Shown here: positions 5,717 through 6,260 of the stretch, piece by piece
Layout of the letters: every line of letters begins with the position of its first letter
Position numbering within the stretch: position 1 is the stretch's first letter
Source: Pseudomonadales bacterium
Lineage (GTDB): Bacteria > Pseudomonadota > Gammaproteobacteria > Pseudomonadales > JAHEIH01
Direction of reading: 5' to 3'
DNA length: 6,260 nt
NCBI GenBank assembly: GCA_023255355.1
Contig: JALRIU010000140.1
Coordinates: 1-6,260, forward strand
Program-made: the position numbers and the translations under genes
Notes under the pieces: model-generated
What the model was told of the DNA's origin: nothing
The model's input: the letters and a program-made list of their open reading frames with translations, nothing else
The model's database searches: none

Positions 5717-6129
5717 GCCGTTAATGCCGCATCAACATCAATGCCACTATCTCGCATCCGAGCTATTTTGTAACGAAGAGTACGTGGACTAATACCCAAT
5801 TTGTCAGAAACATTTTTACGGCTGCCGTTTTCACGCTTAAGGGCCTGTAAAATTAATTGATACTCGCGTTGCTTTAAATCATCGCTTAAAGCGCTATCAA
5901 GGCTGTCTTCAGTCGGATTGATATTTGGCGCCAAATCAGCCAAAACTGCTTCTGACTGAGCCACGTTTGGCATGCTGGTCGCTATAAAGTCTATAGACTG
6001 ACTGGAAGAAAACGGATCGATACGCAAATGCTGGTCGGAGACTACCGATCCATGCTGCATGATTAGCGCACGCTGCATGACGTTATCAAGCTCCCTAACA
6101 TTACCAAGCCATGAGTGAGCCAAAAGAGC
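5713..6129 (-). pseudogene. flrC: C-terminal fragment of a FlrC/FleR-like sigma-54 response regulator, truncated at its N-terminal side
   Basis: Only the last 138 codons are present. They hold the end of the AAA+ sigma-54 activator domain (W-L-G-N-V-R-E-L at 7-14, then DNVMQRALIMQHG), a variable linker, and a C-terminal Fis-type helix-turn-helix (about 83-127) with ISPRTLRYK at 113-121 and ARMRDSGIDVDA after it. This ending is characteristic of FlrC/FleR, which with a sensor kinase (FlrB/FleS) activates class III flagellar genes. The receiver domain, Walker motifs and GAFTGA loop are missing. The reading frame hits a TGA at 6130-6132, and GGDEF sequence on the other strand takes over at the same place. 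The usually invariant proline of WPGNVREL is leucine (CTT; CCT would be proline). Downstream it converges on yciH rather than leading into fliE. The gene may be intact elsewhere in the genome if this is a chimeric join. Confidence 0.85.
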
Positions 6130-6260
6130 TCAGAAGTTCAATCATACTGGTGCTGTGCTGTTTTTAGATTTAGATAACTTTAAGCGTATTAACGACACGT
6201 TTGGTCACGGAGTGGGTGATTTGTTACTGAAGGTTGTCGCTAAGCGGCTAACTAAAAGTG
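6119..6260 (+). pseudogene. Partial GGDEF (diguanylate cyclase) domain, no start, runs off the window
   Basis: Forty-seven codons encode the first half of a GGDEF domain: FLDLDNFKRINDTFGHGVGD with D17 (metal ligand), N25 and D34 (nucleotide-binding), matching PleD D327, N335 and D344 at a constant offset. Active members make cyclic di-GMP from two GTP. The GG(D/E)EF catalytic loop itself would lie past 6260, so activity cannot be judged. The frame is closed by TGA at 6116-6118. There is no ATG, GTG or TTG before the domain core, so no proper N-terminus exists here. The fragment begins exactly where the flrC-like gene breaks, on the opposite strand. Confidence 0.85.
6120..6132. other. Head-to-head junction of two truncated genes
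   Basis: Left of about 6121-6129 the minus strand reads as FlrC; right of it the plus strand reads as GGDEF. Recognisable homology for both ends within the same dozen bases. A GAGCTC palindrome (6126-6131) sits at the join. No insertion sequence, direct repeat or att-like site is visible. The abrupt switch supports a chimeric join or a recent rearrangement. Confidence 0.75.

Noticed and set aside
1..6260. CRISPR array, insertion sequence, prophage, toxin-antitoxin or defence island
   Set aside because: No regularly spaced repeats, transposase, integrase, terminal repeats or toxin-like small gene pairs are seen; nearly all sequence is explained by known housekeeping families.

Overview
The window is chromosomal housekeeping DNA of a gammaproteobacterium. 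YgfZ, Ung, a long-form PurC, ElbB, SlyX, YciH and a FlrC/FleR-type sigma-54 activator all read as gammaproteobacterial proteins. The fairly AT-rich base composition, the ~368-residue PurC and the flagellar regulator fit a marine Oceanospirillales/Alteromonadales-like organism. That placement is inference; no rRNA or lineage marker is present.

Layout, left to right. (1) 42-1869: ygfZ (Fe-S cluster/tRNA modification) and an HDOD-domain signalling protein lie on the + strand, 28 bp apart, probably one transcript. (2) 1866-2564: ung (uracil excision) is on the - strand and its stop codon overlaps the HDOD stop. (3) 2565-2698: a 134-bp divergent promoter region with a perfect 6-bp inverted repeat separates ung from purC. 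(4) 2699-3846: purC (purine synthesis) on the + strand ends in a clear intrinsic terminator. (5) 3849-4505: elbB (DJ-1/PfpI-family glyoxalase) on the - strand. (6) 4652-5065: a small membrane-anchored cold-shock-domain protein on the + strand. (7) 5069-5284: slyX on the - strand. (8) 5363-5716: yciH (SUI1/eIF1-like) on the + strand. It is divergent from slyX across a 78-bp region with a symmetric -10 sequence that can be read in both directions. (9) 5713-6129: the C-terminal end of a FlrC/FleR-like regulator on the - strand, convergent with yciH. (10) 6119-6260: the middle of a GGDEF (diguanylate cyclase) domain on the + strand, joined directly to the broken flrC.

The genes do not form one pathway. 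They are densely packed single genes or pairs with alternating strands, and three convergent pairs have almost no space between them. I see no CRISPR array, insertion sequence, tRNA, rRNA or defence/toxin cassette, and no sign of a new multi-gene system.

The most notable points are the head-to-head junction near 6120-6132, where two unrelated genes are both cut mid-domain (a chimeric assembly/amplification join or a real rearrangement), the membrane-tethered cold-shock protein, and the symmetric slyX/yciH promoter region.
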